64,000 bases of DNA, from NCBI RefSeq assembly GCF_014650075.1, contig NZ_BMUG01000019.1, positions 35,831-99,830 of the forward strand, given 5' to 3'. Position numbers and translations under genes: made by a program. Shown here in pieces: positions 1-8,457 of the stretch; the stretch's first letter is position 1, and each line of letters opens with the position of its first letter. Origin of the DNA: Streptomyces microflavus. GTDB taxonomy: Bacteria; Actinomycetota; Actinomycetes; Streptomycetales; Streptomycetaceae. The notes beneath the pieces are model-generated. The model was not told the DNA's origin. It saw only the letters and a list, made by a program, of their open reading frames with translations, and did no database searches.

Positions 1-2
1 CC

Positions 3-836
3 CAGGCCCTCCTGGACGCCGGGATCAGCCGGGTGGTCTACGCGGTCGGCGACCCGAACCCGCAGGCCACCGGGGGTGCTGACACCCTGCGCGCGGCCGG
101 GGTCCAGGTCGAGCAGGGCCCCCTCGCCGCAGAGGCCGAGGCGGGCAACGCCGCCTGGCTGACCTCGGTGCGCCTGGGCCGCCCGTACGTCCTGTGGAAG
201 TACGCCGCCACCCTCGACGGCCGCATCGCCGCGGCCGACGCCACCAGCCGCTGGATCACCTCGCCCGAGGCCCGCGCCGACGTCCACCGGCTCCGCGCCG
301 AGGCCGACGCGGTGATCGTGGGCTCCGGCACCGCCCGCACCGACGACCCCCAGCTGGGCGTACGCGGGATCGACGGCGCCACCCAGCCGCTGCGGGTCGT
401 CGTCGACACCGACGCCACCGCCGTCCGGCCCGGCGCCCGCGTACTGGACGACACCGCGCCCACCCTGGTCGCGGTCGCCGACGACGCCCCCGCGGACCAC
501 CTCCCCGAGGGCGTCGTACTCCGGCTGCCCCGCGCCGCCACGGGCTCCGGCCTGGACCTCGACGCCCTCCTCGCCGCCCTCCACGAGCGCGGTGTCCTCT
601 CCGTACTCCTCGAAGGCGGGCCCACCCTCGCCGGTGCCTTCGTCGCCGCGGGAAAGGTCGACAAGGTCGTCGGCTATCTCGCCCCGGTACTGCTCGGCGC
701 GGGCCCCGCGGCCCTCGGCGACGCCGGAATCACCACGATCTCGCAGGCGTTGCGCCTCGATGTGACCGAGACCGTCCGCCTCGGCCCCGATCTGCGCATC
801 ACCGCCACCCCCGCCCCTGCTCGGAAGGGAAACTGA
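3..836 (+). CDS. ribD: RibD, bifunctional riboflavin deaminase/reductase (5' end outside window)
   Basis: The frame is open from the first bases, so the gene begins upstream; only the end of the deaminase domain (DAGISRVVYAVGDPNP) and the whole reductase domain are present. The zinc-binding deaminase motifs would lie before the window. The reductase half is clear: KYAATLDGRIAAADATSRWI, then SGTARTDDPQL, and an EGGPTLAGAF segment near the end, as in family RibD_C. It reduces the ribosyl side chain of the pyrimidine intermediate in riboflavin synthesis. The TGA stop is followed directly by the GTG start of ribE, so the two are translationally linked. An internal GTG at 33 is not the true start because homology continues upstream of it. 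Confidence 0.95.
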   Translation, partial: QALLDAGISRVVYAVGDPNPQATGGADTLRAAGVQVEQGPLAAEAEAGNAAWLTSVRLGRPYVLWKYAATLDGRIAAADATSRWITSPEARADVHRLRAEADAVIVGSGTARTDDPQLGVRGIDGATQPLRVVVDTDATAVRPGARVLDDTAPTLVAVADDAPADHLPEGVVLRLPRAATGSGLDLDALLAALHERGVLSVLLEGGPTLAGAFVAAGKVDKVVGYLAPVLLGAGPAALGDAGITTISQALRLDVTETVRLGPDLRITATPAPARKGN

Positions 837-1445
837 GTGTTCACCGGAATTGTCGAAGAACTGGGTGAGGTCACCGCCGTCGAGGAACTCGCCGACGCCT
901 CCCGCTTCCGGCTGCGCGGCCCCGTCGTCACCGACGGCGCCAAGCACGGCGACTCCATCGCGGTGAACGGCGTCTGCCTCACCGTCGTGGACACCGGCGA
1001 GGGCGAGTTCACCGCCGACGTGATGGCGGAGACCCTTCTGCGCTCCAGCCTCGGCGCCCTGACCACCGGCTCCCGGGTCAACCTGGAGCGCCCGATGGCG
1101 CTCGGCGGCCGGCTCGGCGGGCACATCGTCCAGGGGCACGTGGACGGCACCGGCACCATCGTGGAGCGCACCCCCTCGGAGAACTGGGAGATCGTCAAGG
1201 TCTCCCTGCCGCCCGAGCTGACCCGTTACGTCGTCGAGAAGGGCTCCATCACCGTCGACGGCGTGAGCCTCACCGTCGTCGACGCCGGACCCGACTACTT
1301 CACCATCAGCCTCATCCCCACCACCCTCGCGCTGACCACGCTCGGCCACAAGCAGCCCGGCGACCCGGTCAACCTGGAGGTGGACGTCATCGCCAAGTAC
1401 GTCGAGCGGCTGCTCGGGGACCGGTCCGGGCAGGACCCGCGATGA
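837..1445 (+). CDS. ribE: Riboflavin synthase alpha chain
   Basis: 202 residues, the usual length. It starts with the family signature MFTGIVEELGEV and has two lumazine-binding repeats: the first runs to about residue 95, the second starts at GHIVQGHVDGTG and contains TVDGVSLTVVDAG. The enzyme dismutates two 6,7-dimethyl-8-ribityllumazine molecules to riboflavin. The GTG start follows ribD with no gap, and the stop overlaps the next ATG as ATGA, so it sits inside one tightly coupled riboflavin operon. Confidence 0.96.
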   Translation: MFTGIVEELGEVTAVEELADASRFRLRGPVVTDGAKHGDSIAVNGVCLTVVDTGEGEFTADVMAETLLRSSLGALTTGSRVNLERPMALGGRLGGHIVQGHVDGTGTIVERTPSENWEIVKVSLPPELTRYVVEKGSITVDGVSLTVVDAGPDYFTISLIPTTLALTTLGHKQPGDPVNLEVDVIAKYVERLLGDRSGQDPR

Positions 1446-2082
1446 ACGCCGCCTCCTGGCTCAACTCCGAAGCCTTCACCGTGTTCGGCCAGCACATCAA
1501 GTGGTCGGACATGATCGGCAACACCATCGGCCTGATCGCCCTGGCCCTCGGCTGGCGCCGCTCCATCTGGACCTGGCCCGCCCAGCTGCTCTCCGGCGCC
1601 ATCCTCCTGGTCGCCTTCGCCTCCGCGCACCTCTCCGGCAGCGCGGGCAAGCAACTGGTCGTCATCGTCGTGGCCCTGTGGGGCTGGTGGTCCTGGAACC
1701 GCGGCAGGCAGCAGGCCCAGGACGGCTCCATCGCCGTCCGCTTCGCCACCTGGCGCGAGCGCGGTGTGCTGATCGGCGCGGCGGCGCTGGGCACCCTCGC
1801 CGTCGGCGGCCTGTTCACCGCGTTCCCGTCGCTCTCCTGGGACCCGTGGCCGGACGCGTACATCTTCGTCGGCACGGTCGTCGCGATGTACGCCCAGGCC
1901 AAGGGCATGGTCGAGTTCTGGTTCGCCTGGCTCCTGGTCGACCTCGTCGGCGTCCCCCTGAACTTCGCCAACGGCTTCGCCTTCTCCGGCTTCGTCTACA
2001 TCATCTACGGCGCCCTCGTCCTGTGGGGCATGCGCGACTGGTGGCTGCGTACGCGGACACCCGCTCTGGAAGGAGCCACGGC

Positions 2083-2086
<4 letters not shown>
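1442..2086 (+). CDS. ribM: PnuC-family membrane transporter, probably RibM flavin importer
   Basis: 214 residues with about seven hydrophobic segments and the Trp-rich family features (WRRSIWTWPAQLL early, VEFWFAWLLVDLVGVPLNF late). The family is PnuC (nicotinamide mononucleotide/riboside transport), but members placed inside actinobacterial riboflavin operons, such as RibM of Corynebacterium and Streptomyces davaonensis, carry riboflavin. The position between ribE and ribBA, with 4-base overlaps on both sides, is why I prefer a flavin substrate. That choice is inference from context; the fold itself is secure. Confidence 0.85.
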
Positions 2087-3387
<1,301 letters not shown>

Positions 3388-3425
3388 CCACCGACCACTT
3401 CTACGCAACGAGCTTCAGGAGAACC

Positions 3426-3911
3426 ATGAGCGGCAAGGGTGCACCCGAACTGTCCGTACGCAACTGCGCCGACCTCCGGGTGGCCGTCATCGCGGCCCAG
3501 TGGCACGAGAAGGTCATGGACGGCCTCGTCGACGGTGCCCTGCGCGCCCTGCACGAGCTGGGCATCGACGAGCCGACCCTCCTCCGGGTCCCCGGCTCCT
3601 TCGAGCTGCCCGTCGTCGCCAAGGTGCTCGCCGGCCGCGGCTACGACGCGATCGTCGCCCTCGGCGTGATCATCCGGGGCGGCACCCCCCACTTCGAGTA
3701 CGTCTCCCAGGGCGTCACCATGGGCCTCACCCAGGTCACCGTCGACACCGGTGTTCCCGTCGGCTTCGGCGTACTGACCTGCGACACCGAGGAGCAGGCG
3801 CTCGACCGGGCGGGCATCGAAGGGTCCAACGAGGACAAGGGGCACGAAGCGGTCACCGCCGCCGTGGCCACCGCGGCCACGCTGCGGACCGTCAGCGAAC
3901 CCTGGCGCTGA
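3426..3911 (+). CDS. ribH: 6,7-dimethyl-8-ribityllumazine synthase
   Basis: 161 residues, typical length. Family motifs are PGSFELPVVAK and VIIRGGTPHFEYVSQGVTMG, the latter with the conserved histidine. It condenses the ribBA and ribD products to the lumazine that RibE uses. ATG 3426 follows an AGGAGA ribosome site, 38 bases after ribBA; the same open frame continues upstream only as an overlapping shadow of ribBA. This is the last gene of the riboflavin block. Confidence 0.96.
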   Translation: MSGKGAPELSVRNCADLRVAVIAAQWHEKVMDGLVDGALRALHELGIDEPTLLRVPGSFELPVVAKVLAGRGYDAIVALGVIIRGGTPHFEYVSQGVTMGLTQVTVDTGVPVGFGVLTCDTEEQALDRAGIEGSNEDKGHEAVTAAVATAATLRTVSEPWR

Positions 3912-3929
3912 GTACGCCCCGGCGACCCC

Positions 3930-3935
3930 GTATTC
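3930..3935 (+). promoter_or_regulatory. Possible -10 box for hisE-hisG
   Basis: TATTCT in the 35-base gap between ribH and hisE lies 11 bases before the hisE ATG, which would give a very short leader. No convincing -35 hexamer is visible. If used, it would let the two histidine genes be transcribed apart from the riboflavin operon. Confidence 0.35.
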
Positions 3936-3946
3936 TGAGGACCATC

Positions 3947-4219
3947 ATGGCCAACAAAACCTTCGAAGAGCTCTTCACCGAGCTCCAGCTCAAGGCCGCC
4001 GAGGGCGACCCCGCAACCTCCCGCACCGCCGAACTGGTGGGCAAGGGCGTGCATGCCATCGGCAAGAAGGTCGTCGAGGAGGCCGCCGAGGTCTGGATGG
4101 CCGCCGAGTACGAGGGCAAGGAGGCCGCTGCCGAGGAGATCTCGCAGCTCCTCTACCACGTCCAGGTGATGATGGTCGCCCGTGGCATCTCCCTCGACGA
4201 CGTCTACGCCCATCTCTGA
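3947..4219 (+). CDS. hisE: Phosphoribosyl-ATP pyrophosphatase
   Basis: 90 residues, the size of a stand-alone HisE. The all-alpha MazG-like fold is recognisable from KTFEELFTELQLKAAEGDPA and the metal-binding glutamates in EEAAEVWMAAEYEGKEAAAE. It performs the second step of histidine synthesis. ATG 3947 was chosen since homology begins at MANKTFEEL. hisG follows 59 bases downstream; hisE-hisG adjacency is usual in actinobacteria, separate from the main his operon. Confidence 0.95.
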   Translation: MANKTFEELFTELQLKAAEGDPATSRTAELVGKGVHAIGKKVVEEAAEVWMAAEYEGKEAAAEEISQLLYHVQVMMVARGISLDDVYAHL

Positions 4220-4278
4220 GCCCGGCCCCAGCACCGCACGTCCCCCCGTTCTCCCTCCGCACAAAGGAAGCTGACCTC

Positions 4279-5127
4279 ATGCTGCGCATCGCCGTCCCCA
4301 ACAAGGGTGCACTCTCCGGCTCTGCGATGGCCATGCTCCATGAGGCCGGCTACCAGCAGCGCAAGGAGTCCAAGGAGCTCGTCCTGGTCGACCCCGGGAA
4401 CGAGGTCGAGTTCTTCTACCTCCGCCCCCGGGACATCGCGATCTACGTCAGCTCCGGCAAGCTCGACATCGGCATCACCGGCCGCGACCTGCTCCTGGAC
4501 TCGGGCGCCGACGCCGAGGAGATCCTCCAGCTCGGCTTCGCCCGCTCCACCTTCCGCTACGCCACCAAGCCCGGCACCGCCGCCGGCCCCCAGGACTTCG
4601 ACGGCATGACGATCGCCACCTCCTACGAGGGCATCGTCGCCGCCCACCTCGCCGAGGCCGGCGTCAAGGCGTCCATCGTCCACCTCGACGGCGCGGTCGA
4701 GACCGCCATCGAGCTCGGCGTCGCCCAGATCATCGCCGACGTCGTCGAGACCGGCACCAGCATGCGCAACGCCGGACTCGAAGTGATCGGCGACCCGATC
4801 ATGACCTCCGAGGCCGTCGTCATCCGCCGCAACGGCGCCCCCACCGACGACCCGAAGGTCCAGCAGTTCCTGCGCCGCCTCCAGGGCGTCCTGGTCGCCC
4901 GGTCCTACGTGATGATGGACTACGACTGCCGCGTCGAGCACCTGGAGCGCGCCGTCGCCCTCACCCCGGGCCTGGAGTCGCCGACCATCTCCCCGCTGCA
5001 CCACGAGGGCTGGGTCGCCGTCCGCTCCATGGTCGCCGCCAAGGAGGCCCAGCGGATCATGGACGACCTGTACGAGCTCGGCGCCCGCGCCATCCTCACC
5101 ACGGCCATCCACGCCTGCCGCCTCTGA
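4279..5127 (+). CDS. hisG: ATP phosphoribosyltransferase, long regulatory form
   Basis: 282 residues, matching the long HisG form with a C-terminal ACT-like histidine-binding domain. The catalytic part runs from MLRIAVPNKGALSG through IGITGRDLLLDSG and the PRPP-loop segment ADVVETGTSMRNAGLEV. The C-terminal regulatory part (about residues 205-282) ends in ARAILTTAIHACRL. It commits ATP and PRPP to histidine synthesis and is feedback-inhibited by histidine in this form. An AAAGGAAG ribosome site sits upstream of the ATG. Confidence 0.96.
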   Translation: MLRIAVPNKGALSGSAMAMLHEAGYQQRKESKELVLVDPGNEVEFFYLRPRDIAIYVSSGKLDIGITGRDLLLDSGADAEEILQLGFARSTFRYATKPGTAAGPQDFDGMTIATSYEGIVAAHLAEAGVKASIVHLDGAVETAIELGVAQIIADVVETGTSMRNAGLEVIGDPIMTSEAVVIRRNGAPTDDPKVQQFLRRLQGVLVARSYVMMDYDCRVEHLERAVALTPGLESPTISPLHHEGWVAVRSMVAAKEAQRIMDDLYELGARAILTTAIHACRL

Positions 5128-5180
5128 GCACCGAGGCCATCGCGAAACCGGCCACCCGCACACCCCGAGAGAAGACCCCG

Positions 5181-5642
5181 ATGTCCGCGCCCCGGCCCGA
5201 ACTCCCCACCCTCCCGGTCACCTTCCGGCCCACCCTCACCCGGGTGGTCCTGCTGAGCGTGGGCCTGGCGATGTTCCTCGTCATCACGGTCATCGCCCTG
5301 ATGCTGGAGCGGCTCAACCCGGGGGAGCGGGTCACCTTCATCTTCGTCGCCGCGCTCTTCCTCGGTGTCCTGGCCCTGCTCAGCAGGCCCAGGGTCACCG
5401 CCGACGACACCGGGGTCACCGTCGTCAACATCACCCGGACCCGCAGGCTGGCCTGGGAGGAGATCCTCCGCGTCAACCTGCGGTCCGGCGACCCCTGGGT
5501 CTTCCTCGACCTCAGCGACGGCACCAGCATGCCCGCCCTCGGCATCCAGCCCGGCATGGCCAAGGAGCAGGCCATCCGCGACGCCCGCTCCCTGCGCGCC
5601 CTCGCCGAGTCCCGGTCCGCCACGGGCGACGACACCCCCTGA
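5181..5642 (+). CDS. PH-domain membrane protein, function unknown
   Basis: 153 residues. Two hydrophobic segments (about residues 22-44 and 52-70) form a membrane hairpin, followed by a small beta-rich bacterial PH-like domain (VTADDTGVTVVNITRTRRL, then WEEILRVNLRSGDPWVFLDL). Proteins like this are common in Streptomyces and have no assigned role. The gene is 53 bases after hisG on the same strand and may be read from it. The short polar C-terminal tail looks disordered. Confidence 0.8.
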   Translation: MSAPRPELPTLPVTFRPTLTRVVLLSVGLAMFLVITVIALMLERLNPGERVTFIFVAALFLGVLALLSRPRVTADDTGVTVVNITRTRRLAWEEILRVNLRSGDPWVFLDLSDGTSMPALGIQPGMAKEQAIRDARSLRALAESRSATGDDTP

Positions 5643-5687
5643 CCGGCGGAGCACCCGCGCCGCACACGGCCGCGTTGTCTACTCTGG

Positions 5688-5844
5688 TGGACGGCGGCGC
5701 CCCGTGCGCCCCGCCCCGCCCGTTCCACGGCTCCCCACCCGGGGCCCGCGGGGCCTTCCTGCGACCCAAGGAGTGACTCCCTCCAGCAATGGACGGATCG
5801 TCCGGTAGTACCTGCGCCGCCCCTTCCCCGGAGGCGGCGGCCTC
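5688..5844 (+). promoter_or_regulatory. Structured GC-rich leader ahead of the CNNM genes
   Basis: About 200 bases separate the PH protein from the CNNM gene. A TACTCT box at 5680-5685 could start a transcript near 5690. The leader can fold: a perfect hairpin GGACG/CGTCC at 5791-5803, and a GCCGCC/GGCGGC pairing just before the ATG that would bury the GGAGG ribosome site. That layout fits translational control by an RNA element, possibly metal-sensing given the genes, but I do not recognise an M-box or another known riboswitch consensus. Confidence 0.35.
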
Positions 5845-7254
5845 ATGACCACCCCCCTGCTGCTCCTCGCGGCGGCCTTCCTCCTCATCCTCGCCAACGG
5901 ATTCTTCGTGGCAGCCGAATTCGGGCTCGTCACCGTGGACCGGCCCGACGCCGAACGCGCTGCCGCCGAGGGCGACCGGCGGGCCCGTACCGTCGTCGAA
6001 GCCCTGCGCGAACTCTCCTTCCAGCTCTCCGGCACCCAGCTCGGCATCACCATCACCTCGCTGGTCGTCGGGATGCTCGCCGAACCGGCACTCGCCCAGC
6101 TGCTCGCCGGTCCCCTCACCGCCACCGGACTGCCCGCGGGCGCGGTCCCCGGCGTCGGCATCGTCATCGGGATGCTCCTCGCCTCCGCCGTCCAGATGGT
6201 CGTCGGCGAACTCGTCCCCAAGAACTGGGCGGTCTCCCGGCCGCTCCAGGTCGCCCGCTTCGTCGCCGGACCGCAGGCCCGCTTCGCCACCCTGCTGCGG
6301 CCCGTCATCATCGCGCTGAACACGCTGGCCAACCGGCTGGTCCGGCTCTTCGGCGTCGAGCCCACCGACGAGCTGGCCTCCGCCCGCACCCCGGGCGAGC
6401 TGGTCTCCCTGGCCCGCCACTCAGCCGAGGCCGGAACCCTGGAACAGGACACAGCCGACCTCTTCGTACGGACCCTCTCGCTGGCCGGGCTCACCGCCCA
6501 GCACGTCATGACCCCCCGGGTGAAGGTCAGCGCCCTGCACTCCTCCGCGACCGCCGAGGACGTCCTCAACCTCACCCGCGCCACCGGCCTCTCCCGCTTC
6601 CCGGTCTACCGGGACCGCATCGACGAGGTCATCGGCATGGTCCACCTCAAGGACGCCCTCGCCGTCCCCGCCCACGAGCGCCTGCGCACCCCGGCCGGCA
6701 CGATCGCCGTCGCCCCGCTGCTGGTGCCCGAGACCCTGCCCGTGGAGCTGCTGCTGCGGCGGCTGCGCCACGAGCAGCCGATAGCCGTCGTCGTCGACGA
6801 GTACGGCGGCACCGCCGGGGTCGTCACCCTGGAGGACATCATCGAGGAGCTCGTCGGCGAGGTCCGCGACGAGCACGACGCCGAGGGCTCCGACCGCCCC
6901 GAACTCAGCCCCGCCACCGGTGAGGACGGCCGACCGGCCTGGGACGCCGAGGGCAGCTGCCGGATCCCCACCCTGCGCCGGATAGGCCTGGAGCCGCCGG
7001 AAGGGCCGTACGAGACCGTCGCCGGGCTCGTCGCCGACCTGCTGGGCCGCATCCCCGCCCCCGGCGACCTGGCCGAACTCCCCGGCTGGCGGATCTCCGT
7101 CCACCGGGTCGGCCACTACCGCGCCGAACGGGTCCGCTTCACCCGCACCGCCGACCCGCTGCCGGACCCGGCCGTACGGGGCGGCCTGCCGAAGGCGTCC
7201 GGGCAGGACACGCCGGACGCAGCCGCGCACGCCCTGCTGGAGGCCGCGCGATGA
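5845..7254 (+). CDS. CNNM/CorC-type membrane protein with CBS pair and CorC_HlyC domain
   Basis: 469 residues in the standard order: a CNNM (DUF21) transmembrane domain to about residue 190 (LANGFFVAAEFGLVTVDR near the start, VGELVPKNWAVSRP in the middle), a CBS-domain pair at roughly 215-345 (MTPRVKVSALHSS; VVVDEYGGTAGVVTLEDIIE), and a CorC_HlyC domain at the end. Older annotation calls this a hemolysin; characterised relatives handle Mg2+ or Na+/Mg2+ transport. The stop overlaps the next start (ATGA), so the two CNNM proteins are made together and may form a heterodimer. It has the structured leader described at 5688-5844. Confidence 0.9.
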   Translation: MTTPLLLLAAAFLLILANGFFVAAEFGLVTVDRPDAERAAAEGDRRARTVVEALRELSFQLSGTQLGITITSLVVGMLAEPALAQLLAGPLTATGLPAGAVPGVGIVIGMLLASAVQMVVGELVPKNWAVSRPLQVARFVAGPQARFATLLRPVIIALNTLANRLVRLFGVEPTDELASARTPGELVSLARHSAEAGTLEQDTADLFVRTLSLAGLTAQHVMTPRVKVSALHSSATAEDVLNLTRATGLSRFPVYRDRIDEVIGMVHLKDALAVPAHERLRTPAGTIAVAPLLVPETLPVELLLRRLRHEQPIAVVVDEYGGTAGVVTLEDIIEELVGEVRDEHDAEGSDRPELSPATGEDGRPAWDAEGSCRIPTLRRIGLEPPEGPYETVAGLVADLLGRIPAPGDLAELPGWRISVHRVGHYRAERVRFTRTADPLPDPAVRGGLPKASGQDTPDAAAHALLEAAR

Positions 7255-8354
7255 GCATGCTCCAACTCCTCTTCGCCGCCCTCCTCGTGCTGGCGAACGG
7301 CTTCTTCGTCGGCGCCGAGTTCGCCCTGGTCTCCGTCCGCCGCAGCCAGGTCGAACCGCTGGCCGCCCAGGGGTCGAGCCGGGCCCGCACGGTCCTGTAC
7401 GGGCTGGAGAACCTGCCGCGGATGATGGCCGCCGCCCAGTTCGGCATCACCATCTGCTCGCTCACCCTCGGAGCCGTCGCCGAACCGACCGTGGCCCGTC
7501 TCCTGGAGCCGGTCTTCCACGCGGCGCACCTCCCCGAAGGGCTCATCCACCCGCTCGGCTTCGCGCTGGCGCTCGCCCTCGTGGTCGCCGCGCACCTGGT
7601 CATCGGCGAAATGGTCCCGAAGAACCTCGCGATGGCCGCCCCGGAGCGCACCGCGCTCTGGCTCAGCCCCGGCCTGGTCGGCTTCGCCCGGCTCTGCCGT
7701 CCGGTCACCACCGCGCTGGGCGCCTGCGCGGCTCTGGTGCTGCGGATCTTCGGCGTCGAACCGAAGGACGAGGTGGAGGCCGTCTTCACCAGCGAGCAGC
7801 TCAACCGGCTGGTCGAGGACTCCGGCCAGGCGGGGCTGCTCGGCCCCGAGGCCCAGGAGCGCCTGGAGGACGCCCTCGTCCTGGGCAGCCGGCCCGTCAC
7901 CGACGTCCTGCTGGAGCGGGCCTCCCTGGTGACGGTGGACCCGTCGGTGACCCCGCGCCGGATCGAGGAGCTGACGGTACGGACCGGCTTCTCCCGCTTC
8001 CCCGTCTGCGCGGAGGGCGGCGGCCCCTTCCTGGGCTACCTGCACGTCAAGGACGTCCTGGACCTGGAGGACGCCGACCGGCCGGTCCCGCGGCAGCTCT
8101 GGCGCCCGATGGCCGCCGTACGGGCCGAACTCCCGCTCGACGACGCCCTGACGGTGATGCGCCGCGCGGCGACACACCTGGCCCAGGTCGCGGACGGATC
8201 GGGCCGCATCCTCGGCCTGGTGGCGATGGAGGACGTCCTGGAGACGCTGGTGGGAGAGGTCCGCGACCCGGCCCACCGGGTGGTGTCGGTGCCCCTGCGC
8301 ACGGTGGACGTACCGGCGCCGGAGGCCAGGGCGGGCAGGACCCTGGTGTCCTGA
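7251..8354 (+). CDS. Second CNNM-type membrane protein with CBS pair, short form
   Basis: 367 residues, a paralogue of the upstream gene. The same transmembrane domain is seen (VLANGFFVGAEFALVSVRRS; IGEMVPKNLAMAAPE), followed by a CBS pair (about 205-340). The protein stops soon after the second CBS repeat, so the CorC_HlyC domain is missing. Long/short CNNM pairs are a repeated arrangement in actinobacteria. Translation is coupled by the 4-base overlap at 7251-7254. Cation transport or its regulation is the likely role by family. Confidence 0.9.
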   Translation: MSMLQLLFAALLVLANGFFVGAEFALVSVRRSQVEPLAAQGSSRARTVLYGLENLPRMMAAAQFGITICSLTLGAVAEPTVARLLEPVFHAAHLPEGLIHPLGFALALALVVAAHLVIGEMVPKNLAMAAPERTALWLSPGLVGFARLCRPVTTALGACAALVLRIFGVEPKDEVEAVFTSEQLNRLVEDSGQAGLLGPEAQERLEDALVLGSRPVTDVLLERASLVTVDPSVTPRRIEELTVRTGFSRFPVCAEGGGPFLGYLHVKDVLDLEDADRPVPRQLWRPMAAVRAELPLDDALTVMRRAATHLAQVADGSGRILGLVAMEDVLETLVGEVRDPAHRVVSVPLRTVDVPAPEARAGRTLVS

Positions 8355-8357
8355 GGC

Positions 8358-8406
8358 GTACGGGGCCGGGCCGGCCGGAGAACTCTCCGCCCCGCCCGGC
8401 CCCGTA
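8358..8406. terminator. Bidirectional terminator hairpin
   Basis: A perfect inverted repeat (arms 8358-8370 and 8394-8406, with an inner CGGAG/CTCCG) lies in the short gap between the convergent CNNM and AAA+ genes. It lacks a U-tract, as is normal in Streptomyces. Confidence 0.75.
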
Positions 8407-8457
8407 CAGGCCTTGTGTCCTCGTGCCCCCGCCCGGCCCCGCAGGTGCCCCGCGTCC

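Noticed and set aside
1..2082. FMN riboswitch for the rib genes
   Set aside because: It would lie upstream of the first rib gene, outside the window; nothing like the RFN consensus is seen between the genes here.
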